The notes: generated by a model from the letters alone, not told the origin. DNA of 53,136 nucleotides from an uncultured Paracoccaceae bacterium (GCA_934500835.1 CAKSTR010000016.1:1-53136), one strand, 5' to 3'. Shown: positions 32,311-40,961, counted from the first letter of the stretch. Made by a program: numbers and translations.

Positions 32311-33699
32311 TCACAGCGCGCCCAGCAGTTTCCACCACAGGAAATCTATGGGCAGCAGGACAAGGAAGGTGATCAGCGCCAGCGGTAGTGTGATCCGCAG
32401 CAGATGGCCCAGCTTTTCGCCCGACATCTGCATGGCAACCACCAGCGGGCCGACCTGATAGGGGAAGATCACCGTCGAAAACCCGATGACCTGGGTCATC
32501 AGCACCGTATTCAGGCTGAACCCGGTCTGCGCGGCGAGATCGCCCGCCATCGGCGTCAGCACTGCCGGAACCCCCGGAACGGTGGTAAACAGCCCCGTCA
32601 CCGCCGACATCAGCGACAGAGCGGCGAAGTTTGTCGCATCCGCCCCCGGCTCCAGCGGGAGCACCCCGATCAGCGCCTGCCCCAGCATCGCCCCCAGCCC
32701 GGAGGAATTGACCAGCACCCCGAGCGCCAGCGCCCCGGCCACAAAGAGCAGCATCCCAAAATCGACCGACGCCTTGAAGGCTGGCGGCGTAACCACTCCG
32801 CTCCCAGGCAACAGCAACAGCACCGCCGCCACCAGCCCGATCCAGGCCGAGTTCACCCCATGCAGGCTGTCGGTCATCCACAGCGCCAGCGTCGCCAGAA
32901 GGATCACCGCCACCCGGATTCGCGCAGCAGGGCTGACGGCCTTGTCGCCTTTGGCGGCCTCTCGCGCAGGCAGGGCCGCGCCGGGCGTATCCGGAAACAT
33001 CCACAGGACGAGCGCCACCACCGCCACCGCCTTCAGCACTCCCAGCACCGGAAAATGCAGCAGCAGATAGTCCATATAGCTGAAATGCGCACCATGGATG
33101 GTTTCGGCCGTGCCCGACAATACCATGTTCGGGATGTTCGACGGCAGGATGGTGAAGCCGGGCATATTGGTGCCGATCGCCAGCACCGATGCGATGCCGA
33201 TCCGGCCCTTCGATCCCGGCCCGAACCCCATCTGATCAGCCAGCGCCATGCCGACCGGTACCATCACCACCGCGCGACCAACCGAGGACGGCATCAGAAA
33301 GCTCAGCAGAACCGATACCGCCATCAGCCCCGCAATCAATCGCGGATAGCTGCCGGTCAACAGCGGTGCAAGGCCCCGCGCCAGCATCGCGCCCAGCCCG
33401 GAAATCGAAATCGCGGCCCCGATGACAAAACCCGAAACGATCAGCCAGACTGCGGTCGAGGAGAACCCGGCAAAGACCAGATCGGGCGGGGCCAGACCAA
33501 AGACCAACAGAACCGCGAAGAAGATCAGACTGGCCAGGTAGCCGGGCACAAGGCTCGTGCCCCACAACACCAGCGTGACCAGAACGATGCCGAGGATCCG
33601 TGCCTGATCCGGCATCAGCATCGGCGGCGGCAGGATCGCCATCACCAGTGCCAGCAGGGCAACGACGGCTGCAAGGATATGTTTGGCGGAAAACGTCAT
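32311..33699 (-). CDS. DASS/SLC13-type anion permease
   Basis: A 462-residue membrane protein with about a dozen hydrophobic spans. It shows the DASS family landmarks LPSNIPNMVLSG in the middle and VTGLFTTVPGVPAVLTP in the C-terminal repeat, the pair of substrate/sodium loops. Family substrates include di- and tricarboxylates and sulfate-like anions. It is divergent from the AraC regulator, 21 bases away, so the two probably form a regulated pair. No enzyme next to it names the substrate. Confidence 0.85.
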   Translation of the reverse strand: MTFSAKHILAAVVALLALVMAILPPPMLMPDQARILGIVLVTLVLWGTSLVPGYLASLIFFAVLLVFGLAPPDLVFAGFSSTAVWLIVSGFVIGAAISISGLGAMLARGLAPLLTGSYPRLIAGLMAVSVLLSFLMPSSVGRAVVMVPVGMALADQMGFGPGSKGRIGIASVLAIGTNMPGFTILPSNIPNMVLSGTAETIHGAHFSYMDYLLLHFPVLGVLKAVAVVALVLWMFPDTPGAALPAREAAKGDKAVSPAARIRVAVILLATLALWMTDSLHGVNSAWIGLVAAVLLLLPGSGVVTPPAFKASVDFGMLLFVAGALALGVLVNSSGLGAMLGQALIGVLPLEPGADATNFAALSLMSAVTGLFTTVPGVPAVLTPMAGDLAAQTGFSLNTVLMTQVIGFSTVIFPYQVGPLVVAMQMSGEKLGHLLRITLPLALITFLVLLPIDFLWWKLLGAL

Positions 33700-33720
33700 C
33701 TGATCAAACCGAAGGGGCTG

Positions 33721-34590
33721 ATGGGTATCAGCTCTGATCTAGCCATGACCGCGCCCTTGTGCCAGACTGCTATCATGACAACAGATGTCGCCAAACCGCC
33801 GGATTTCGACCCATCGGATATCGCCTTCACGATAGATCCGGCGCGCCCCATCCTGACGCATGGAAGGGTGATCGCCGCTGGACGCGCGGTACGCCCGCAC
33901 AGCCATCCCCGCGGTCAGCTTCTGTGGGCGATGCGGGGCGTCCTGCGCGTGGTCAGCAATTCCTGTATCTGGCTTGTGCCGCCAAGCCACGCCGTCTGGA
34001 TCCCCGGCGGGATGGAGCATCAGGTCTCCATCGAGGCCGAGGCTGAACTGCTGAACATCTATGTCGATCCTTCGGTTACGGTGCGCCCGCCGACACGGCC
34101 GATGCCCTGCTGCGCCGTGCTTTTGCTCACCCCGCTGGCGCGCGAGTTGATCCGCAGGCTTGGCGACAGCGATACTTCCGCCCCGTTCGATGAACGGCTT
34201 CTGCGGTTCTGTGCCGTGTTGCTGGATGAGGTGGAGAGCCTCTCTGAGGCCCCACTCAACCTGCCCGGCGGCCAGGACGCCCGGCTGGTCCGCGTCACAC
34301 GCCATCTGATCTGCCATCCGGACGACCTGAGCCAGCTTCCCGAGCTAAGTCAGATCGCAGGCGCGAGCCCCCGCACGCTGGAGCGGCTGTTCCGCGCCGA
34401 GACCGGGCTCAGCTTCCGGCAATGGCGGTCGAAACTGCGCCTGCTCAGTGCAATCGAGGCACTGAACCGCGGTGAAAGCAGCACGACCATCGCCTTTTCG
34501 ATGGGTTACAGCAGCCCGAGCGCCTTCATCGCCGCGTTCCGCGAAGCCTTTGGAACGACGCCGCAGCGGTTCCTGAACAACGGCTCGTGA
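33721..34590 (+). CDS. AraC-family transcriptional regulator
   Basis: About 289 residues from ATG 33721 (GAAGG just upstream); ATGs at 33745 and 33775 are alternatives. The N-terminal half is a cupin-type sensing domain (HSHPRGQLLWAMRGVLRV, PPSHAVWIPGGMEHQV). The C-terminus is an AraC double helix-turn-helix (ASPRTLERLFRAETGLSF, STTIAFSMGYSSPSAFI, then FREAFGTTPQRF). It likely controls the divergent DASS permease. Confidence 0.88.
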   Translation: MGISSDLAMTAPLCQTAIMTTDVAKPPDFDPSDIAFTIDPARPILTHGRVIAAGRAVRPHSHPRGQLLWAMRGVLRVVSNSCIWLVPPSHAVWIPGGMEHQVSIEAEAELLNIYVDPSVTVRPPTRPMPCCAVLLLTPLARELIRRLGDSDTSAPFDERLLRFCAVLLDEVESLSEAPLNLPGGQDARLVRVTRHLICHPDDLSQLPELSQIAGASPRTLERLFRAETGLSFRQWRSKLRLLSAIEALNRGESSTTIAFSMGYSSPSAFIAAFREAFGTTPQRFLNNGS

Positions 34591-34615
34591 CTCCGGCTAC
34601 GATGAGGGGATTGCT

Positions 34616-34973
34616 TCACCCCGCCGCAACCACCCCGCTGGCCTTCGGGGCGCTGAAGACCAGCAGGAATTCCATGCCTTCGCCGACCTGCCGACACCGA
34701 ATTGGGCCGATGCGGCGAGCGTATGACGAAAACCCCGCGCTTGGCACCGTCATGCGGGCTGACCAAGCGGAGCACATCGCGCGGCGCGCGGTCAAACCAG
34801 TAGAGGAGATCCAGTGCAGGCGCCGTCAGACCATGAAGCCCTTCGGCATACTCCGGCAGGATTTCCAGACGCGCTTCCTCCCCTGCCCGTCCCGGGCAAT
34901 TCGGACAATCCGCCAGCGTCTTCTATGCGGCGCGGATCTGGCCAATGGGCCGCAAAAGGATGGGCGCACTCAT
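34616..34973 (-). pseudogene. trmO (TsaA-type tRNA methyltransferase) pseudogene joined to a cupin-like tail
   Basis: From ATG 34973 the frame reads MSAPILLRPIGQIRAA, a TAG, then KTLADCPNCPGRAG, EILPEYAEGLHGLTAP, LLYWFDRAPRDVLR and GVFVIRSPHRPNS. This is the TrmO core (normally PIG.IRSPW, LLYWFDRA, RSPxRPNPIG). After RPN the match stops. Another frame then reads VGEGMEFLLVFSAPKASG to a stop at 34616-34618, resembling a cupin C-terminus. So there is a nonsense codon plus a deletion fusing two genes. The ATG overlaps the stop of the membrane protein gene by four bases, so it was once its operon partner. Confidence 0.65.
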
Positions 34974-35326
34974 GGCTTTGCAGCCCGGCCGCGCAACAGC
35001 GACTGCGCGGTATAGACGAGGATCGCGGCTCCGACCGCTCCCGCCACTGCCACCAGCAGCAGCACGATCACATCAATCGGGCCACCGATGTCGCCGAAGC
35101 CCGAACTGGTCATACCCTGCACGAACAGCACCGCCGCAATGGCGCCGAACGGCATGGCAACCTGCGCCCAGAGGAATTTGCGCCAGGACACCGCCCGATC
35201 CCGGGTCAGAACATAGATATAGGCCGCCGTCACCAGAACGGCAGCGGCCACCATCACCCAGAACAGGCCGCGCCCGAAGATTTCCTCGAACACCGCGATC
35301 ATTGTCGTGAATGTCAGCTCCTGCAT
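34970..35326 (-). CDS. Small three-span membrane protein (possibly DUF5368)
   Basis: A 118-residue protein with three hydrophobic segments (LFWVMVAAAVLVTAAYIYVL, AMPFGAIAAVLFVQG, VIVLLLVAVAGAVGAAILV). It starts behind GAGGGGG, nine bases after the flavoprotein stop. The DUF5368 label is a tentative recollection. It could anchor or accept electrons from the SQR-like protein; unproven. Confidence 0.65.
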   Translation of the reverse strand: MQELTFTTMIAVFEEIFGRGLFWVMVAAAVLVTAAYIYVLTRDRAVSWRKFLWAQVAMPFGAIAAVLFVQGMTSSGFGDIGGPIDVIVLLLVAVAGAVGAAILVYTAQSLLRGRAAKP

Positions 35327-35335
35327 GATACCCCC

Positions 35336-36673
35336 TCAGGCCTTGCCGCGCAGCATCGCGTTATAAGTGGCCTTCAGCGCCACTTCCTTCATCAGCCAGC
35401 TGATCCACAGCTCCTCCAGTGGTGCGATCAGGCCGGGGAAGGATGGCACGAGATTGTTGTGATAATCGAATTCCACCAGCATCGCCTTGCCGACACGGGT
35501 GATCATCGGACAGGAGGTATAGCCGTCATAGACCGCCGTACCCTCCTTGCCCTGAATGGCGGCGATCAAATGATCCTCGATCACCGGAACCTGCCATTTC
35601 ACCGATGCGGCGGTCTTGCCCTTCGGCACTCCCGCCACATCGCCAAGCGCGAAGATCTCGGGGTAACGCAGGTGGCGCAGGGTCTTCATGTCGCATTCGA
35701 CCCAGCCCTGATCAGTCCATTTATCCGCCCAGCTGAGGCCAGATTGCCGGATGACCTCGGGCGCGCGCTGCGGCGGGATGACGTGCAGGTAGTCATAAGG
35801 CATCTCAGTAGTGGAGTTCAGCACTGCGCCCGTCGCCGGATCGGTGGTCACGGTTGCGAAGGTCGCCCGCTTTGCCCCGGCGTCGATAGCGGTCAGGGTC
35901 TGGCCGTAATGCGGGGTGATCTTGCGCTCGCCGAACAGCATCCGCACCTTTTCCGAGACGATCGGCACCGAGAACAGCACCTGCTGTGGGCAGGCGTAAT
36001 GGGTCTCGTATTTGCCCTTCGCATCGCCACGACTGGCGATGTCGTCGATCAGGAACGTATGTTTCAGCGGCGCGCCGGCGCATTTCATCTCGGTAGCGGG
36101 ACGGGTGAAGAGACCCACGCCGCCTTCCTCGGTGAACTTATGCGCGGCCTCCCATGTCTTTGCGGCATGGTCCGGTCCGGCATAAAGCGCGCCGATGCCG
36201 TGTCTCCCAACCATATCCAGCGAAAAGCCCTCGATGGCCGCATGGTCCAGCACAAGGCCGGGCGCGACCACAAGGAAATCGTAGTCCAGCCGCTGGCCGC
36301 TTTCCGTCGAGACGGTCTTTGCCAGCGGGTCGATGGCGGCGGCCTTTTCTGCAATCAGCGTCACGCCTTGCGGCAGCCAGTCGGTGGTCTGGCTGGTGAC
36401 ATAATCCGCCGGTTTCAGCCCCGCCGCGACCAGAGACAGCCCGGGCTGATAGAGATGCTCGCGGCGTGGATCGATCAACGTGATCGTAGCACCGTCCAGC
36501 CGCTCGATCAGGCGATTGGCAAGCGTTGCGCCGCCCGCCCCCGCGCCGATGATCACAATCCGTGCCCTCGTCGCCAGCTTCGCTGCCTGCACCTGACCAC
36601 CAAGGCCAAGCGCCAGCGCCCCAACCGCACCCAGCCCCAACAGGCCACGCCGTGTGCTCCGAAATTCAGTCAT
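35336..36673 (-). CDS. Tat-exported sulfide:quinone oxidoreductase-like flavoprotein
   Basis: A 445-residue FAD protein. The Tat signal (STRRGLLGLGAVGALALG) ends near VQA; the FAD motif GAGAGG is at 43-48. Cys198 (KCAGAP), Cys228 (YACPQ) and Cys388 (YTSCPMIT) fit the redox cysteines of SQR/flavocytochrome c sulfide dehydrogenase relatives; Cys198 and Cys388 are the likely active-site pair. The family oxidises sulfide to polysulfide and passes electrons to quinone or cytochrome. GGAGGAGG precedes the start. Neighbours (DsrE, OsmC, persulfide dioxygenase) support a sulfide role. Confidence 0.82.
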   Translation of the reverse strand: MTEFRSTRRGLLGLGAVGALALGLGGQVQAAKLATRARIVIIGAGAGGATLANRLIERLDGATITLIDPRREHLYQPGLSLVAAGLKPADYVTSQTTDWLPQGVTLIAEKAAAIDPLAKTVSTESGQRLDYDFLVVAPGLVLDHAAIEGFSLDMVGRHGIGALYAGPDHAAKTWEAAHKFTEEGGVGLFTRPATEMKCAGAPLKHTFLIDDIASRGDAKGKYETHYACPQQVLFSVPIVSEKVRMLFGERKITPHYGQTLTAIDAGAKRATFATVTTDPATGAVLNSTTEMPYDYLHVIPPQRAPEVIRQSGLSWADKWTDQGWVECDMKTLRHLRYPEIFALGDVAGVPKGKTAASVKWQVPVIEDHLIAAIQGKEGTAVYDGYTSCPMITRVGKAMLVEFDYHNNLVPSFPGLIAPLEELWISWLMKEVALKATYNAMLRGKA

Positions 36674-36737
36674 CCTGAAAATCCTCCTCCCTGCAAAACA
36701 AGGCGGGGCGTTGGAAAACCCCCGCCCCGCCGCCCCC

Positions 36738-37187
36738 TCACGCAGCCTCGCGCGTGATGATCTCGGCCTCGCCTTCCAGCAGTTTGTGGACCGGACATTT
36801 GTCAGCCATCGCGATCAGAAGCGCGCGCTCATCGGGCGTCAGATCACCGATCAGTGTGACGACCCGCTCGAAAGCATGGTGCTTTTCGGCCGTGGGCGCC
36901 GGATCGGCCCCCATGCTCATCGCCGGGGCCCGCAGATGGTGCACCTCAACCGACACATCGTCGAGCGCGATCTTCTTCCGGCCCGCAACCATACGGATCG
37001 TCATCGTGGTGCAGGCAGCAAGGCCGGCCATCACCAGTTCGAACGGATCGGGGCCGGTATCCTGCCCGCCCCAGGTTCCCGGCTCATCGGCACCCAGAAT
37101 ATGGTGACCCACATTGATATATTGCCCAAAGGGGCCAAAGCCGCTTTCACGGGCCTTCACGACATTGCGTTGCGGAGCATTGCTCAT
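36738..37187 (-). CDS. OsmC-family peroxiredoxin-like protein
   Basis: A 149-residue OsmC/Ohr-type protein with the two redox cysteines in AACTTMT (Cys59) and DKCPVHK (Cys131). Family members reduce organic peroxides, and some act on persulfides. It sits between the DsrE protein and the SQR-like flavoprotein, so a persulfide-handling role is plausible. Confidence 0.88.
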   Translation of the reverse strand: MSNAPQRNVVKARESGFGPFGQYINVGHHILGADEPGTWGGQDTGPDPFELVMAGLAACTTMTIRMVAGRKKIALDDVSVEVHHLRAPAMSMGADPAPTAEKHHAFERVVTLIGDLTPDERALLIAMADKCPVHKLLEGEAEIITREAA

Positions 37188-37217
37188 GGGATCTGTTCCT
37201 TGTTGCGGAAAATACGT

Positions 37218-37589
37218 TCAGGTGATCTGCAGCGAGCCCCTGGCCGCCATCATCAGGTCGACCACCTCGGGGGCGGTGATGATCTCGTAGCCCGGCACCA
37301 TCTGTTCGGCGCTGAACCCATTGTGGATCATGCAGGATTTGCAGATGCCGATCCGGCCACCGCCTTCGATGAATTTGGCCAGCAAATCCGCGACCGGCTC
37401 GAAGGGCTTGCCCACATCGATCCCCGCAGTCGCATCGGGCTGGCCGAGTTCGACCGCTTCGACCATCAAGAGCACCATGGCGCTGTGCCCTTTTTGCAGC
37501 GCGTTCAGCGCCATGGTGAAGGCCACGGTGACCTTGGCAGGGTTGGCACGGCCATCGAACAAGGTTGCGACGAAATCAGCGGATTGCAT
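37218..37589 (-). CDS. DsrE-family sulfurtransferase-like protein
   Basis: A 123-residue DsrE/DsrF-like protein starting at 37589 behind AGGAGAG. The cysteine pair GICKSCMIHNG (Cys83, Cys86) is in the position that carries sulfur in DsrE/TusD proteins. It is the first gene of the minus-strand sulfur unit and faces the Crp/Fnr gene. Likely a cytoplasmic sulfur carrier. Confidence 0.85.
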   Translation of the reverse strand: MQSADFVATLFDGRANPAKVTVAFTMALNALQKGHSAMVLLMVEAVELGQPDATAGIDVGKPFEPVADLLAKFIEGGGRIGICKSCMIHNGFSAEQMVPGYEIITAPEVVDLMMAARGSLQIT

Positions 37590-37716
37590 GGGTCTCTCCT
37601 GCGATCTGGGACAGAGCTGGGACCGGGGCCGGGCAAAATCGCGCCGATCGGTCGTCGCTCCTTTTCGATCTGGAACAGGGAGCCGCTGCGGGCAAGACTG
37701 CCAATCTGCCATGATA

Positions 37717-37732
37717 TGTCGCCAAAGCGACA
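37717..37732. promoter_or_regulatory. Palindromic operator candidate for the divergent Crp/Fnr regulator
   Basis: TGTCGC-CAAA-GCGACA is a perfect 16-bp inverted repeat, the size of a Crp/Fnr site. It lies 127 bases before the DsrE start and 80 bases before the Crp/Fnr start, in the only shared control region. The half-site differs from FNR (TTGAT) and CRP (TGTGA). Confidence 0.55.
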
Positions 37733-37812
37733 GGCCATCACCGGGTACAACCTGATCCGCCCTGCCCATTTTTTGTCGTTCCTGCTAGACCCCTATTAAC
37801 GCAGGAGAGCAG

Positions 37813-38475
37813 ATGGACGACTGGACCGCCTATTTCAAAGAAATGGATCAGCTTCCCGCCTCGATGCGCAAATCCCTTCTGCGCGACAGTCGAAAGCTGC
37901 AGTTCCCGGCGGGAGCGCGCCTGTTCGGTCCGGGGCAGCCGGCGGGGTATCTGCTCCTGCTGGTCTCGGGGAAGGTCAGGGTCACGCAGATTTCTGACAC
38001 CGGGCGCGAGGTCGTTCTCTATCGCGTCGGCGCGGGGGAGAGTTGCGTGCTGACCTCGGCCTGCATGCTGGCCTATGACGATTTGGCAGCCGAAGGCGTG
38101 GCGGAAACCGATATCGAGGCCATCGGCATCCCCCGCGCCACCTTCGACGAGATGATGGCAACATCGCCCGACTTCCGGGGCTTCGTCATGCGGGCATGGT
38201 CGCGGCGGGTGACGGATCTCCTGTCGCTGATCGACGACATCGCGTTTCAGCGCATCGACCTACGGCTTGCCACCCGGCTGCTGGCGCTGTCTGCGGGCGA
38301 TACCGTCCATGCCACGCATCAGCAACTCGCCGCCGAGCTCGGCTCGGCGCGTGAGGTGATCAGCCGGACGCTGTCCGAGTTTCAACGCCGGGGATGGATC
38401 GAGCAGGCCCGGGGCGAGGTTCGGCTGATCGACCGGCCCGCGCTGGAAAAACTGACGCGAGAGCCGGAAGTGTAA
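37813..38475 (+). CDS. Crp/Fnr-family transcriptional regulator of the sulfur module
   Basis: A 220-residue regulator: cNMP-type sensor domain (residues 1-120), dimer helix, and C-terminal winged helix (HQQLAAELGSAREVISRTLSEF). It lacks the N-terminal cysteine cluster of FNR. Two cysteines, Cys78 and Cys84 (GESCVLTSACML), sit in the sensor domain where cAMP would bind and could act as a thiol/persulfide sensor (inference). It divides the two halves of the sulfur cluster. Confidence 0.88.
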   Translation: MDDWTAYFKEMDQLPASMRKSLLRDSRKLQFPAGARLFGPGQPAGYLLLLVSGKVRVTQISDTGREVVLYRVGAGESCVLTSACMLAYDDLAAEGVAETDIEAIGIPRATFDEMMATSPDFRGFVMRAWSRRVTDLLSLIDDIAFQRIDLRLATRLLALSAGDTVHATHQQLAAELGSAREVISRTLSEFQRRGWIEQARGEVRLIDRPALEKLTREPEV

Positions 38476-38501
38476 CCAAGTCACCGACGGGCGGTCGCGG
38501 T

Positions 38502-38521
38502 CGTGGCATCCGCATGCCACG
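38502..38521. repeat. Hairpin between Crp/Fnr gene and DUF2892 gene
   Basis: CGTGGCAT-CCGC-ATGCCACG is a perfect 8-bp stem with a four-base loop, 23 bases before the DUF2892 start codon. No T run follows. It may be an operator or an mRNA element. Confidence 0.45.
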
Positions 38522-38544
38522 AAACACAGTCCCGAGGTGTCCCG

Positions 38545-38757
38545 ATGATCAAGAACCTTGGCCAGCCCGACCGCATCCTGCGCCTGGTGGCCGGAATTGT
38601 CGCAGCCGTGATCGCGTGACTCTATGGTGGCGGGTGGCCGGTGCTTGCCCCCGTGCTGTTGGTCGTGGCGACCATACTGATCCTGACCGCAGCCTTTGCC
38701 ACCTGCCCGGCCTCTCGGCTGTTCGGCCTGTCCAACTGCCCGCTGAAAAAGAAATGA
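38545..38757 (+). pseudogene. DUF2892 (YgaP-type) membrane protein with an in-frame TGA
   Basis: The reading frame MIKNLGQPDRILRLVAGIVAAVIA - TGA (38617-38619) - LYGGGWPVLAPVLLVVATIL ... FGLSNCPLKKK is a complete 70-codon DUF2892 protein interrupted once at codon 25. No selenocysteine-type context is visible and the family has no Sec there, so this is a nonsense mutation. The end overlaps the YeeE start (ATGA). Such proteins form two-helix membrane hairpins beside rhodanese and YeeE genes. Confidence 0.75.
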
Positions 38758-39182
38758 CCAGCTTCATCCCCCTGACCTCTTTCGCGGGCAGCATGCTGAT
38801 CGGGCTTGCCGCCGTTCTGCTGATGGCGTTTCACGGTCGCATCTTCGGTGCGACCGGCATCCTGTCCGGCCTGATGCATGGCGGCGATATGCGCGTCTGG
38901 TCGCTGCGGGCGGCGCTGCTTGCGGGCATGGTGCTGGCACCGGGGCTGGTGCTGCTCGTCACCGGCAACTGGCCCGCGCTGGACGTGCCGGTATCGATGA
39001 CCGCGATCATCGGAGGGGGGCTGCTGGTGGGACTCGGCGTCAGCTACGGCGGCGGCTGCACCTCGGGCCATGGCGTCTGCGGCAATGCCTGGTTTTCCCG
39101 CCGCTCGATCACGGCAACGCTCAGCTTCATGGCCACCGCCTTCCTCACCGTCTATGTCACCCGTCGCCTGATCGGAGGTTGA
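38754..39182 (+). CDS. YeeE/YedE-type thiosulfate/sulfur-compound permease, N-terminal half protein
   Basis: A 142-residue membrane protein, half the length of YeeE, with the signature SYGGGCTSGHGVCGN whose cysteines relay sulfur ions. The other half is encoded by the next gene, one base further on. Together they correspond to one YeeE/YedE channel for thiosulfate or related sulfur compounds. The start ATG overlaps the DUF2892 stop. Confidence 0.88.
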   Translation: MTSFIPLTSFAGSMLIGLAAVLLMAFHGRIFGATGILSGLMHGGDMRVWSLRAALLAGMVLAPGLVLLVTGNWPALDVPVSMTAIIGGGLLVGLGVSYGGGCTSGHGVCGNAWFSRRSITATLSFMATAFLTVYVTRRLIGG

Positions 39183-39183
39183 G

Positions 39184-39619
39184 ATGCGCCTGTTTTTCGC
39201 ACTGCTCATCGGTCTGATCTTCGGGATCGGCATTGCCGCCTCGGGCATGATCAACCCGGCCAAGCCTCTGAACTTCTTTGACATCGCCGGCACCTGGAAC
39301 CCCAGCCTCGCCTTTGTCATGGGTGGCGCGCTGGCGGTTGCCATACCGGGATACCGACTGGTGCTTGCCCGCAAGGCGCCCCAGTTCGAGCCGAAATTCC
39401 AGCTGCCGGACACGCAGTTGATCGACGTGAAACTGGTTGCCGGCTCTGGCCTTTTCGGCATCGGCTGGGGGAATGCAAGGGTTCTGCCCCGGCGGCGCCT
39501 TGCCCGCACTGGGCACGCTTCGCCCCGAGGCGCTGGCCTTCGTTGCATCAATGATCCTCGGTCTCTTCATCGCGCGGGGGCTGAAAGCCTTCGCCGCCCG
39601 CTCCCCGCAATCCGTCTGA
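39184..39619 (+). pseudogene. YeeE/YedE second half protein (DUF6691-like), frameshifted
   Basis: The frame MRLFFALLIGLIFGIGIAASGM ... LFGIGWG is normal to 39466. A five-G run (39467-39471) appears to carry one extra G. Removing one base restores MQGFCPGGALPALGTLRP and LGLFIARGLKAFAA to the stop at 39617-39619. The lost part includes the essential GFCPGG loop, so the product should be dead unless this is a sequencing error. Confidence 0.75.
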
Positions 39620-39660
39620 TCTGGCCGCCCGATCTGACCACCTGATATTCGGAGGATACC

Positions 39661-40545
39661 ATGTCCTGTAAAGCCGACCTTACCGTGAAACCCGACGTCA
39701 CGCCCTTCTTCGATCCGGCGACCAACACGATTTCCTATGTGGTGAAGGATCCCGGCTCCGATGCCTGCGCGGTCGTCGATTCCGTGATGGATATCGACTA
39801 TGCCGCCGGTCGCATCAGCTACGAGTCTGCCGATGCCATCATCGCCTTTGTCCGCGAACAGGGACTGAAGGTCGAATGGCTGATCGAAACCCATGTCCAT
39901 GCTGACCATCTGTCCGGCGCGCCCTATATCCAGGCAGCCCTCGGCGGCAGGATCGGCATCGGCAGCCAGATCACTGTGGTGCAGGAAACCTTCGGCAAGG
40001 TCTTCAACGAGGGCACCGAATTCCAGCGCGACGGCAGCCAGTTCGACCGGCTGTTCGAGGACGGCGACAGCTATCAGATCGGCGGCATGGCCTGTTGCGC
40101 AATCCACACTCCCGGCCATACTCCGGCCTGCATGACTCATGTGATGGGCGATGCGACTTTCGTGGGCGACACGCTCTTCATGCCCGATGGCGGCTCGGCC
40201 CGCGCCGACTTTCCGGGCGGCGATGCAGGCGTGCTTTACGACAGCATCCAACGCGTGCTGACCCTGCCGCGCGAGACCCGACTCTTCATGTGCCACGACT
40301 ATGGCCCGAACGGCCGCGACATCGCCTGGGAAACCACGGTGGGCGAACAGCGGGACCACAATATCCATATCGGTCAAAACCGCTCGCGCGAAGAGTTCAT
40401 CGCCATGCGTGAGGCACGCGATGCCACGCTGAAGATGCCGACGCTGATCATCCCCTCGCTTCAGGTCAATATGAAGGCGGGCGAACTGCCGCCCGAAGAC
40501 GAGACTGGCAAACGGTTCCTCAAGGTGCCGCTCGGCGCACTGTAA
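39661..40545 (+). CDS. Persulfide dioxygenase (ETHE1/Blh-type metallo-beta-lactamase fold)
   Basis: A 294-residue MBL-fold protein with THVHADH (His78, His80, Asp82, His83), the HTPGHTPACM metal-ligand segment, VGDTLF and a late CHDYGP histidine. This is the ETHE1/Blh group, Fe(II) enzymes that oxidise glutathione persulfide to sulfite in the cytoplasm. GGAGG precedes the start. With the SQR-like protein, DsrE and YeeE it forms a sulfide/persulfide detoxification set. Confidence 0.9.
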   Translation: MSCKADLTVKPDVTPFFDPATNTISYVVKDPGSDACAVVDSVMDIDYAAGRISYESADAIIAFVREQGLKVEWLIETHVHADHLSGAPYIQAALGGRIGIGSQITVVQETFGKVFNEGTEFQRDGSQFDRLFEDGDSYQIGGMACCAIHTPGHTPACMTHVMGDATFVGDTLFMPDGGSARADFPGGDAGVLYDSIQRVLTLPRETRLFMCHDYGPNGRDIAWETTVGEQRDHNIHIGQNRSREEFIAMREARDATLKMPTLIIPSLQVNMKAGELPPEDETGKRFLKVPLGAL

Positions 40546-40557
40546 AGGACGCAATGC

Positions 40558-40890
40558 ATGGATATCCAGAAACTCTCGCCCCGGCTCGGGATCAGCGGAC
40601 AGGTCGAACTGTCAGAGATCCCCGAGATCGTTCGGGCTGGCTACCGCATCCTGGTCTGCAATCGCCCGGCCGGTGAAGAACGCGGCCAGCCCGGCTTTGC
40701 CGAGATCGCTAAGGCCGCGCGGGCGGCCGGACTGATGGCCCTGTTTCTGCCCGTCGCTGGACCTTCCGATGTCGCGCGTCAGGCCCCCGACATGGCCGAG
40801 GCGATGCGAACGGCATCAGGTCCGGTCCTGGCCTACTGCCGGTCCGGCGCCCGATCCTCAATGCCGTGTACCGCCGCGATAGCTCCCTGA
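40558..40890 (+). CDS. TIGR01244/DUF442 family sulfurtransferase-like protein
   Basis: A 110-residue protein of the DUF442 (beta-lactamase hydrolase-like, phosphatase-superfamily) type, with the CRSGARS loop near its C-terminus. In many bacteria this domain is fused or adjacent to ETHE1-like dioxygenases, where it may act as a sulfurtransferase. Here it is separate and 12 bases downstream of the dioxygenase. The last residues (SMPCTAAIAP) are slightly off the usual pattern but the length is normal. Confidence 0.8.
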   Translation: MDIQKLSPRLGISGQVELSEIPEIVRAGYRILVCNRPAGEERGQPGFAEIAKAARAAGLMALFLPVAGPSDVARQAPDMAEAMRTASGPVLAYCRSGARSSMPCTAAIAP

Positions 40891-40961
40891 CTTTGCCTCA
40901 TCGCCTCGCCTCGCCCGCGCCTGAAGCCGCGCGCGCCACCCCATTGCCGAAAGCGGCCGCC

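Noticed and set aside
38545..38757. DUF2892 frame with TGA read as a selenoprotein
   Set aside because: The TGA replaces an ordinary small or hydrophobic residue, no SECIS-like hairpin follows, and neighbouring genes carry independent lesions, so a nonsense mutation is simpler.
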